A stretch of DNA of 64,000 nucleotides from CAYYKK01 sp046351395. GTDB lineage: Bacteria; Myxococcota_A; Polyangia; Polyangiales; Polyangiaceae. Below are positions 51,915-58,677 of the stretch, piece after piece. Under the pieces are notes generated by a model. The model searched no databases. It worked only from the letters and a program-made list of their open reading frames with translations, and had not been told where the DNA came from. Each line of letters opens with the position of its first letter. Within the stretch, counting starts at the first letter, position 1. Location of the stretch: positions 124,001 to 188,000 of the forward strand of contig JAXLYP010000020.1 in NCBI GenBank assembly GCA_046351395.1, written 5' to 3'. The translations under genes were made by a program, and so were the position numbers.

Positions 51915-53581
51915 CACGCGTCCTCCTTCTCGTCGTCGCCGTCGGACGAGGCGTCGTCGCTCGCTTGTTCCTGCTTCTTCGCGGGCGCGTCCTTCTTCTT
52001 CACGGGCGCGTCCTTCTTCTTCGCGGGAGCCTCGTCGGAGGGCTCGTCCTTCGCAGGCTCGTCGTCCGAGGCCTCGTCCTTCGCAGGCTCGTCTTCCTCG
52101 CGCGCCTCGTCCTTCGCAGGCTCGTCTTCCTCGCGCGCCTCGTCCTTCGCAGGCTCGTCTTCCTCGCGCGCCTCGTCCGCTTCGTCGGCCTCGTCCGCGG
52201 GCGCGGCCGCCCGCGTCGCCGCCGCGGCCGCCGCGGCGTCGGCGCGCTCCTTGAGATCCTCCGCGGTGTTCTTCGCGCCCGCGTACTCCTCGGCCTCCGC
52301 TTCGACCGGCTGGTGATCCGTCAGCACGAGGATCAGCCGGAGCAGGAAGCGCAGCCCGATCATGAACAGGCCGAACGGGAAGAGCAGGTTCATCGCGTGC
52401 ACGAGGAGGTTCAGCGGCTGCCCGTGCGGCGGCTTGTAGACCTGCGGCTGCCACGGCTTGTCGAGCTGATCGCCCTTGGCCATGAGCGCGTCGACGTCCT
52501 CCGCGGGGTACCGATCGCGGAACCCGCCGCCCTCGAGGAACTCGTTCCACTGCCGCCCGTTCATGCGCTCCGCGTCGTCCCACTTGCCGCCGCCGAGGAC
52601 GTGCGGGAACGCCTTGAAATCAAGCCCGACCTGCTTCCGCCAGAGGAAGAGGTCCTTCGAGACCTCCTTGAGCAGGTGCGTGGTGCGCTGGTTCGCGTTC
52701 CACTCGATCTTCGCGCCGAAGCTCTCGATCGAGATGTAGTCGAGGAAGCCCCACGAGGCGACGAAGCAGACCGCGATCGTGATCCCCGTGGACGCGGCGA
52801 ACATGAGCTTGCGCATCCCGGGCTTCACGAAGCGCTGCACGACGTCGATGTAGATGTGCTTGCCGCTCGCCGCCGCGAGCGACGCGCCGAGCATCGCGAG
52901 GAGGATCGTGATGCGCGACATCGTCCCCCGGAGGCCGCCGAACATCGTGAAGCTCGAGCCGCTCTGGAGCCACTTCCGCCAGTTGTCCGCGTACTCGACG
53001 AACGCCCCGCGCCAGAGCGGGGCGGCGAGGACGCCCACGAGGATCGCCGCGAGGGTGACGTACGTCCGCGTGCGCGTCGGCAGCTTGCGCGTCGCGAGGC
53101 GCGCGAGGCCGCCGAGCACGGCGAACCCGAAGAGCGCGCGGAACGCGCCACCCGCCTCCTTGATGCGCTTGAACCAAGAGAGCTGGCCGTAGTCCTTCGG
53201 GACCGCAGCGGAGAGCCCGCCGAGGGCGACCCAACTGACGGCGAAGAAGATGAGCGCGGCGAGCACCACGAAGAGGAAGCGCCACTCGAACCAGGTCCAG
53301 TACTTGTCGACCGTGACGAGGAAGCGCGCCCACGGCGCGCCCTCGAGCTTCGGGTGCTCGGCGTGCGCGTGCGAGCCTTCGTCCGCGGGAGCGGGGGCCT
53401 CGTCCTCCGGTGCGGCGCTCACGCGCGCGTCCGTCGCGACGAGCTCCTCGGAGCGATCCTCCGGCGCGCGCTCGGGCGCCTCGGGCTTCGGAGGGGGCGA
53501 GCTCGGCCGCGCGCGCTCCGCGGGCTTCTTCGATTTGGGCCCGCCGCCCGCGCCGCTCTTGGCCTTCTTCTTCTTCGCCAT
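51914..53581 (-). CDS. dctQ: TRAP transporter small permease (DctQ family), greatly extended
   Basis: 555 residues from ATG 53581, two to three times the normal length. Residues 1-80 are a charged Lys/Pro/Glu-rich region. Membrane helices lie at about 100-122, 174-190, 222-240, 258-282 and 400-425. The DctQ signature is ITILLAMLGASLAAASGKHI followed by YIDVVQRFVKPGMRK. A soluble insert (about 285-395) follows the fourth helix. The C-terminal 110 residues are an acidic, Lys/Ala-rich tail containing three exact EEDEPAKDEAR-type units. It pairs with DctM in the same operon. Confidence 0.85.
   Translation of the reverse strand: MAKKKKAKSGAGGGPKSKKPAERARPSSPPPKPEAPERAPEDRSEELVATDARVSAAPEDEAPAPADEGSHAHAEHPKLEGAPWARFLVTVDKYWTWFEWRFLFVVLAALIFFAVSWVALGGLSAAVPKDYGQLSWFKRIKEAGGAFRALFGFAVLGGLARLATRKLPTRTRTYVTLAAILVGVLAAPLWRGAFVEYADNWRKWLQSGSSFTMFGGLRGTMSRITILLAMLGASLAAASGKHIYIDVVQRFVKPGMRKLMFAASTGITIAVCFVASWGFLDYISIESFGAKIEWNANQRTTHLLKEVSKDLFLWRKQVGLDFKAFPHVLGGGKWDDAERMNGRQWNEFLEGGGFRDRYPAEDVDALMAKGDQLDKPWQPQVYKPPHGQPLNLLVHAMNLLFPFGLFMIGLRFLLRLILVLTDHQPVEAEAEEYAGAKNTAEDLKERADAAAAAAATRAAAPADEADEADEAREEDEPAKDEAREEDEPAKDEAREEDEPAKDEASDDEPAKDEPSDEAPAKKKDAPVKKKDAPAKKQEQASDDASSDGDDEKEDA
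52071..52169. repeat. Three tandem 33-bp coding repeats in dctQ
   Basis: Exact 33-bp units at 52071, 52104 and 52137 (beginning GCCTCGTCCTTCGCAGG) encode three copies of an 11-residue acidic repeat in the DctQ tail. Partial copies flank the array. Recent expansion by slippage is likely. Confidence 0.85.
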
Positions 53582-53654
53582 CTCAGCCCCGCAACGTATG
53601 CCGGAGCAAAGGCTCCCGTCACCAGGGACGTGATAGCTTCCGAGCGGAGGACCG

Positions 53655-54914
53655 ATGGCAGGGAAGCTCAATCACGGCGACACACCGAAGTCGGACCAGA
53701 AGCTCGAGGAGGAGGCCGCCGCGCACCTCGCCGCGAACGCTCCCCTCCAGCTGATGACGGAGCTCCTCATGCGCCTCCGCGAGATGGCGTTCCCCTGGTG
53801 GACGCCGGAGCACCTGCGCGTCGCTTACCCCGCGAAGGAGCGCCTCAAGTGGCTCGCGGCGCGGCCCGATCTGCGCCAGCGCATCACGACGGATCTCACC
53901 GGCCTCGCCCCCAAGGCGGCGCGCAACAAGACGCCCGACTTCCAGGCGGAGCTCATCGACTCCGTCATCGACGACGGGGACATCGACGCGGACACGTTCG
54001 AGCGCTCGTTCGAGCCCGCGGATCTGGTCGTGTACGGGGACGCGGCGGATCAGTGGCGCCTCTTCCGGCGGCGCATGCCGTGGGACGACGACCGCACGAC
54101 CCACCAGGATCTCGTGGGATGGCTGCTCGGCGCGCTCCTCGCGGACAAGAGCATGCTGGACGGCAAGCCGCGCACGCCCATCCTCACCGCGCTCGCGATG
54201 CGCACGGGGATCGACGGGCGCGTGTGGCACTCGAAGATCCCGCTCGACGTGCGCGTCGAGATCGACAACGCGCGGTTCGCCGCGCTCCGCGATCGCCCGG
54301 GAGAGCCGTTCACCGCCGCGCAGGATCTCTCGATCGCGACGCCCGCCCTCCTCGCCGCGTCCATCCCGCTCAAGGAGTTCACGAACGTCCTCGATCTCGC
54401 GGGCGTCGCGCTCGGGTTCGAGTCCGAGAAGGGCGCGCCCTCGCCCAGCCCTCCGCCGACCGAACGTCGACCCTCCGTCGCGCCTCCGCCCGTGTCTGCG
54501 GCGCCCGCGCGCGTGAGCACGCCGCCCCCCGCGCTCGACGCGTCGCCGAAGGCGTCCGTGCCGCCGGCGGCCGCGAGCGGAGAGCGCGAGATCAGCGGCG
54601 TGCAGCGCTCTCCCAAGGCGGACCCGAAGAGCGACGGCGCGAAGGCGGACGTCCCGAAGAACGACGGCGCCAAGGCGGACGCACGCGCGGACGCGGCGGA
54701 CGACGAAGCGAAGCCCAGGACGAAGAGCGAGGCGCCGTCCGTCTCCGTCAGCGCCGAGCCCGCGCTCCTCGACGAGCGAATGTTCGACGAGCTCGAACAC
54801 ACGAACCCGTGGCTCGTCCCCTCGGGCATCCCCGAGGTCGAAGCGGCGAAGGCCGCGTTCGCCGCGAAGGACGCCGCGCCGAAGGCGGAGCGGAAGGCCG
54901 AGAAAAAGAAGTAG
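53655..54914 (+). CDS. Uncharacterised protein with long low-complexity tail
   Basis: 419 residues from ATG 53655, divergent from dctQ with a 73-bp spacer. Residues 1-255 look globular and mostly helical (LMTELLMRLREMAFPWWTPE, ERLKWLAARPDLRQRITTD, DLVGWLLGALLADKSML) with no signal peptide or recognised domain. Residues 260-400 are Pro/Ala/Lys/Asp-rich and probably disordered, followed by FDELEHTNPWLVPSG and a Lys/Ala-rich end. No function is evident. Confidence 0.7.
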   Translation: MAGKLNHGDTPKSDQKLEEEAAAHLAANAPLQLMTELLMRLREMAFPWWTPEHLRVAYPAKERLKWLAARPDLRQRITTDLTGLAPKAARNKTPDFQAELIDSVIDDGDIDADTFERSFEPADLVVYGDAADQWRLFRRRMPWDDDRTTHQDLVGWLLGALLADKSMLDGKPRTPILTALAMRTGIDGRVWHSKIPLDVRVEIDNARFAALRDRPGEPFTAAQDLSIATPALLAASIPLKEFTNVLDLAGVALGFESEKGAPSPSPPPTERRPSVAPPPVSAAPARVSTPPPALDASPKASVPPAAASGEREISGVQRSPKADPKSDGAKADVPKNDGAKADARADAADDEAKPRTKSEAPSVSVSAEPALLDERMFDELEHTNPWLVPSGIPEVEAAKAAFAAKDAAPKAERKAEKKK

Positions 54915-55187
54915 CGAGCGCGTCCCTTCGCCGCGAACGAGGACTCGATCCGAGCCCCAGCTCGCGAGACGAGGCGTTCGGGCGGAGCGCGCTGCCGCTC
55001 GCGGGGGGCAACCGCGGCGCCGATCGAGACAGCGATGTCGCGCGTAGCGCGCGACGCGCCGCCGAGAGGAGCGCGCGCGAACGGCGCGCGGGATCGCGCG
55101 TACGCGCGGCTTCCCTCGCGAGCACGACGACGACGCGGGTCGCGCACTGCATTTGCTTGGGGTGGCAGCGGGTCCCCCACCCACTCA

Positions 55188-55236
55188 CCGAGCGCGCCCG
55201 ACGGCGCTCGATTCAGCCGCGGCTCCGTCCGCGGAA
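55188..55236 (+). repeat. REP-like double-hairpin element, copy 2
   Basis: A 49-bp unit with hairpin CCGAGCGCGCC...GGCGCTCG followed by GATTCAG and CCGCGG-ctccgt-CCGCGG, ending GGAA. It differs from the reverse complement of 25590-25638 at only a few positions in the first loop. Confidence 0.75.
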
Positions 55237-55241
55237 TTTCG

Positions 55242-55289
55242 CCGAGCGCGCCCAACGCGCTCGATTTCAGCCGCGACTCCGTCGCGGAA
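55242..55289 (+). repeat. REP-like double-hairpin element, copy 3
   Basis: A second direct copy, 5 bp after the previous unit, slightly diverged (GATTTCAG and CCGCGACTCCGTCGCGG). The substitutions in its second hairpin keep a CCGCGA/TCGCGG pairing, so structure seems maintained. Confidence 0.72.
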
Positions 55290-55493
55290 ACGCTTCTTTC
55301 ATCGGGGGCTCGTCGCGTCGGCCGGCCCCATTGCTTTTAAGTTGTACAGCCCAGGTCGGGCGTGTATTTGGAGCGCAGCGTTCAGGGGTACCTGCTGGCA
55401 CTCCATCGTTACTCACGCGGGAAAGAGAACTCTTCTCGCGAGAAACGGGGCTCACGGAAAGCGTGGGCCTCAGGAAAAGGGAAAGGGAACACC

Positions 55494-55880
55494 GTGAAAA
55501 CTACTCACAAGCGCATCCTTGGCGTCGCCGCGTTGGCCCTCTTCAGCTTCGGCGCCGTCGCCGCGGGCTGTGGCAGCAAGCGCACCGCGACCGGCACGAA
55601 GCCCACCGCGCTCACCGGCGGCGAGACCGGCAAGAAGACCCAGGCGGACGGCACGGCCGATCCGGACGCGGGCACCTGCACGGACGCGGAAGAGGGGCTC
55701 TGCATCTGTGTCCCCGGCGGCTTCGAGTCGGGCGGCGAGATCTGGGACTTCGCGTGCTGCTTCAGCAAGCAGATCTACGTGATCTACTGCGGCGACGACT
55801 CCTCGGGCTGCGACCCGACGACGTTCACGTGCGCGGCGGCCTCGACCGACGACACGACCTCGTCCTCGACCGGCGGCTGA
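55494..55880 (+). CDS. Small cysteine-rich lipoprotein
   Basis: 128 residues from GTG 55494, chosen for the purine-rich ribosome site and the signal sequence that follows (VKTTHKRILGVAALALFSFG, lipobox AAGC). A Thr/Gly/Lys linker leads to a cysteine-rich part (CTDAEEGLCICVPGGF, FACCFSKQIYVIYCGDD, GCDPTTFTC) with eight cysteines after the lipobox, suggesting disulfides. The tail is Thr/Ser-rich. No family was recognised. It is followed by a structured spacer and the clearest forward intrinsic terminator of the window, so it may be well expressed. Confidence 0.75.
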   Translation: MKTTHKRILGVAALALFSFGAVAAGCGSKRTATGTKPTALTGGETGKKTQADGTADPDAGTCTDAEEGLCICVPGGFESGGEIWDFACCFSKQIYVIYCGDDSSGCDPTTFTCAAASTDDTTSSSTGG

Positions 55881-56027
55881 TCTCACGATCGCGGTTCCAC
55901 CCCGTTGTTCGCTTTCGGCGTAGCGCCACCCCGTTCGAGCGAGTCGAGTCGATCGATCTCGACGAGGTGGTGTTCTCGCTGGCTTCCTTGAGCATGCCAG
56001 CAACCCGAAGGTCTCGAGGAGCCGGAG
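55881..56027 (+). ncRNA. Structured 3' UTR or small RNA candidate
   Basis: 147 bases between the lipoprotein stop and a strong terminator hold no open frame of note. Two stems are visible: CCACC (55926-55930) with GGTGG (55966-55970), enclosing an inner GTCGA/TCGAC stem, and GCTGGC (55978-55983) with GCCAGC (55996-56001). It may be an sRNA ended by the terminator or simply a long structured 3' UTR. No known RNA family is recognised. Confidence 0.3.
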
Positions 56028-56062
56028 AGCGGCGATCCCCAGGGGGTCGCCGCTTTTCTTTT
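56028..56062 (+). terminator. Strong intrinsic terminator
   Basis: AGCGGCGA (56028-56035) pairs with TCGCCGCT (56047-56054), extended by inner TCCC/GGGG pairing, and is followed by TTTTCTTTT. It is the best forward Rho-independent terminator in the window and separates the lipoprotein transcript from a convergent gene. Confidence 0.85.
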
Positions 56063-56109
56063 GTGGTGGGAGAGGGCTCGGACCCGATCCCTCCGCGCAG
56101 GTGGCGGCG

Positions 56110-56730
56110 TCAGGGGCTGAAGTCGAGCGCCACCGCGACGACGCGGTTCGCGCGATCCTTTCCGATCACGATCTTCGCCGGCGCCTCCCCCATCAGCATG
56201 GCGTAGCGGCGCTTCTCGAGGATCGCGACGCGATGGGTGCGCAAGCGGCTGCGCGCGTCCGAGAGGTCCTCCTTCGCGCCGGCGTCCGCAAGAATCGCGC
56301 GATCGCGCACGACGACGATCCGATCGGCGGTGCGCGCGGCGAACGTCCACTCGTGGACGCGCTCGGGAGAGATGCGGAGCACGGCCCACCGAAGGTAGCC
56401 CTCGCGCGCGGATCCGGGGCGGACGAAGATGCCTCCGCTGATCGCGACCGCGCCCGCGGCGATCTTCACGAAGAGCGCGCGCCTCGGATCGTCCTTCGGA
56501 TCGATGACGATCGCCATCTCGTCGCTCTCGATGACGAGCACACCGAGCGCGCGCGGCGGGAGGCCGAGCGGATCGCGCTCGGGCTCGACCGATCGCAGGT
56601 CGTTCAGCAGCGTGGGGTTCGGGCCCTCCGTGAACACGCCGCGGAGCCGATCGCCGGCCTTTTGGATGAGGTCCGCGACCCGAACACGGGGTCTTTGGTC
56701 TTCTCCTGCCACGCTCCCTTGAGATAGCAC
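56110..56730 (-). CDS. Uncharacterised protein
   Basis: 206 residues from GTG 56730; an in-frame GTG six codons later (VAGEDQRPRVRV) is an alternative. There is no signal peptide or membrane helix. The sequence mixes helices and strands (LGVLVIESDEMAIVIDPKDD, AIVVVRDR-type and RVVAVALDF strands) with a basic C-terminal half. No catalytic motif or family was recognised. It is divergent from the PaaI-type thioesterase gene with only 23 bp between starts. Confidence 0.7.
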   Translation of the reverse strand: MLSQGSVAGEDQRPRVRVADLIQKAGDRLRGVFTEGPNPTLLNDLRSVEPERDPLGLPPRALGVLVIESDEMAIVIDPKDDPRRALFVKIAAGAVAISGGIFVRPGSAREGYLRWAVLRISPERVHEWTFAARTADRIVVVRDRAILADAGAKEDLSDARSRLRTHRVAILEKRRYAMLMGEAPAKIVIGKDRANRVVAVALDFSP

Positions 56731-56753
56731 GCGGACGCGACTACCGACTTCTC

Positions 56754-57218
56754 ATGACCGTCGATCCCGTCGAGGCAGCCGCGTTCCTCAACACGACTCG
56801 CGATCCGTGGTCGCGCGCGATGTGCATCCAGTACACGCACGTGAGCCGCGACGAGGTGCGCGCGGACGTCACGATCAACGAGACGCACTGGCAGGGGTAC
56901 GGCATCGTCCATGGGGGCGTGCACTCCGGCGTCATCGAGACGATCGCGTCCGTGGGCGCCGCGGTCGATCAGCTCCCCGCGGGGCGGAGCGTCGTGGGCC
57001 TCGAGAACCACACGTCGTTCGTGCGCGCGGTCCGCGGAGGGACGCTCCACGCCACGGCGAAGCCCATCACGCGCGGCAAGCGCTCGCAGCTCTGGGAGGG
57101 GACGATCGTGGACGCGGACGGGAAGATCGTCGCGACGGGTCGCGTGCGCCTCCTCTGCCTCGAACCGGACGCCGCGCTCGCGGGAGAGAAGCCGAGCGCG
57201 AAGCTCCCGAGCGAGTGA
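56754..57218 (+). CDS. PaaI-type hotdog thioesterase
   Basis: 154 residues, the usual length. The hotdog signature is YGIVHGGVHSGVIETIASVGA (49-69), with the HGG motif at 53-55 and Glu62 at the position of the acidic catalytic residue. VVGLENHTSFVRAVRGGTLHATAKPI follows, as in PaaI/YdiI-type acyl-CoA thioesterases that hydrolyse aromatic or acyl CoA esters. There is no signal peptide. Natural substrate unknown. It is convergent with the MopE-like lipoprotein gene. Confidence 0.92.
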   Translation: MTVDPVEAAAFLNTTRDPWSRAMCIQYTHVSRDEVRADVTINETHWQGYGIVHGGVHSGVIETIASVGAAVDQLPAGRSVVGLENHTSFVRAVRGGTLHATAKPITRGKRSQLWEGTIVDADGKIVATGRVRLLCLEPDAALAGEKPSAKLPSE

Positions 57219-57248
57219 GGCCGACCGAGGCGAGGAGGGACGCGCGCC

Positions 57249-58082
57249 TCAGGGCGCCGCGACCCACTCGACCTTCACGTCGCCGAGCTCGGTGCAGGGC
57301 TGCCAGCACGCGAGCGGGCCGCCCTGGACGATGACCTCTTCGGAGTAGAAGTAGTTCAGCTTGCCCTCGTGGATGTTGCCGAGGATCTCGTGCGTCGTCT
57401 TCCACGTGCACCCGTCCGGGCTCTCCGTGGGCGGGATGATCTTCACGCCGCTCAGCGTGACGTCCCCGTTCGGGGTGACGGATCCGGTGAACTGGATCGC
57501 GTCGAGGTTCGCGGTGACGGGGCCGCCGTTGCACGGGTACTCGATGAACCCGGAGCTCTCCTTCGTCACCGGGAAGTCGATGCAGCTCGGCGACGACGGC
57601 GTGGAGCCCGTGACGACGAGCTTGGGGTTGCAGTCCCCGAAGTCGCAGTCGGCGTCGACGATCCCGTTGCAGTTGTCGTCGACGCCGTTGCAGCTCTCGA
57701 GGATGTCGGGGCCGAGCGTGCAGCCGCTGCAGGTCATCACGTCGTCCGCGCAGAGATCGTTGTCCGCCCCGTCGCACGCCTGACCGAGGCCGAAGTCTTC
57801 GTCGACCGCCCCGTCGCAGTCGTCGTCGAGGTCGTTGCACTGCTCGTCGAACGGCCCGATCGCGCCGATGCACGGGCCGAACACCCCCGCGATGCACGTC
57901 TCCGTGCCGGGTTTGCACACCCCGACGTCGGAGCCGCACGGCCGCGACTCGCCGAACGTGCACGTCTCCGGCGCGCTGCCGCCGCCGCCCTCGCCCTCGT
58001 CCGGGGCCGGGAGGCCCGTGCGAGCGCCGCACGCGACGAGCGTGACGGTGAGGAGCAGAGCCGCGCCGATCCGGGACCTCAT
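57249..58082 (-). CDS. MopE-like metal-binding-motif lipoprotein
   Basis: 277 residues. Lipobox LVAC (Cys18) followed directly by GARTGLPAP, a motif also found after the lipobox of the vWA protein at 62150. The N-terminal half carries the putative metal-binding repeats CNDLDDDCDGAVDEDF and CNGVDDNCNGIVDADC, seen in many myxobacterial surface proteins and named after the copper-binding MopE. The C-terminal half (about 150-277) has paired cysteines and ends LGDVKVEWVAAP; no family was recognised there. It is probably a surface calcium- or metal-binding protein. Confidence 0.85.
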   Translation of the reverse strand: MRSRIGAALLLTVTLVACGARTGLPAPDEGEGGGGSAPETCTFGESRPCGSDVGVCKPGTETCIAGVFGPCIGAIGPFDEQCNDLDDDCDGAVDEDFGLGQACDGADNDLCADDVMTCSGCTLGPDILESCNGVDDNCNGIVDADCDFGDCNPKLVVTGSTPSSPSCIDFPVTKESSGFIEYPCNGGPVTANLDAIQFTGSVTPNGDVTLSGVKIIPPTESPDGCTWKTTHEILGNIHEGKLNYFYSEEVIVQGGPLACWQPCTELGDVKVEWVAAP

Positions 58083-58163
58083 CTCGGGGAGGATGCTGCC
58101 CCGGCGCCCGTCGCGACAGCCCCAAGAAGTCTCAAAGCCGCTCGCCGAGCCTGCTCATGCCGT

Positions 58164-58335
58164 CTAGAGCACCGATCATGTCGAACCGAGCGGATGCGCT
58201 CGAGAGGAGCGCACGCCCGAGGAGCGAGCACGGCAGGACGACTCCGCGTCGTCCGAGGAGCACCGCGACGAGGCCGTGTGGATCTCTCCGAAGTCGGGTG
58301 CACACGTCGGTGTTTCGACCTGATCGGTGCTCTAG
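58164..58335 (+). mobile_element. MITE-like element A, CTAG-bounded
   Basis: Bounded by CTAG at 58164-58167 and 58332-58335. Inverted repeats of about 25 bp lie inside: the left reads TCTAGAGCACCGATCATGTC from 58163, and the right end (58312-58336, complement) reads TCTAGAGCACCGATCAGGTC, with two mismatches in 25. A conserved core, GAGGAGCACCGCGA plus GAGGCCGTGTGGATC, lies at 58255-58284, 28 bp from the right repeat. There is no transposase frame. CTAG boundaries fit a four-base target duplication. Confidence 0.7.
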
Positions 58336-58510
58336 AGCACCGACCGGTTTGAATCACCGAGTATTCACGCGATTTCAGGTGCGATCCACACGGCCTCGCT
58401 CGCTGTGCTCCTCAGATTGTCAGCAGTCTTCCGGTGCGCGCTCTCGGGCGCGCGCCTCCCACCCCAACTCCCGCGAATCCACCGCTGATTCAAACCGGTC
58501 GGTGCTCTAG
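58332..58510 (-). mobile_element. MITE-like element B, CTAG-bounded, inverted relative to A
   Basis: Bounded by CTAG at 58332-58335 (shared with element A) and 58507-58510. Perfect 25-bp inverted repeats at 58332-58356 and 58486-58510 begin CTAGAGCACCGACCGGTTTG. The core on the reverse strand (58383-58413) reads GAGGAGCACAGCGA plus GAGGCCGTGTGGATC, differing from element A by one substitution and one inserted base. The two elements are head to head, so a 20-bp palindrome (58324-58343) lies at the junction. Confidence 0.75.
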
Positions 58511-58677
58511 CTGCGCTCATCCGCCCGCGGTACAAGTCGTCCACGCCGCGTGCGACACCGCAGCGGCGAGCGGGTTCGTGAGCTCGACGAACCACGCCAC
58601 GACCGGCGTACTGCTCACGACTCCCTGACGACATTCCCTGCTCACCGCGCGTCGCGCGCACCCCGCGGAGATCGACT

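Larger units (their letters stand above)
54915..55493. promoter_or_regulatory. 579-bp intergenic region with REP-like repeats and a possible promoter
   Basis: No gene is seen. The first 270 bp are GC-rich and featureless. Two REP-like double-hairpin units occupy 55188-55289. From 55320 the GC content falls (TTGCTTTTAAGTTGTAC). A sigma-70-like pair TTGTAC (55341-55346) and TATTTG (55364-55369) is spaced 17 bp apart, consistent with a promoter for the gene at 55494, whose ribosome site (AGGAAAAGGG) is purine-rich. Confidence 0.4.
58083..58677. other. 595-bp intergenic region holding two inverted-repeat elements
   Basis: No convincing gene is seen. 58164-58510 is occupied by the two MITE-like elements described separately. 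GGTTCGT-gagctcg-ACGAACC is a further small hairpin near 58570. The last part leads into the ribosome site (GGAG) of the gene at 58678. Confidence 0.6.

Noticed and set aside
51965..56206. A forward frame of about 1,400 codons spanning the DctQ region and later genes
   Set aside because: It runs antisense through dctQ and out of frame through three other genes, and its translation is Arg-rich without any domain.
58164..58510. Retron non-coding RNA (inverted arms around about 170 nt)
   Set aside because: The length and inverted ends fit loosely, but no reverse transcriptase gene lies in the window and the CTAG boundaries point to a transposable element instead.
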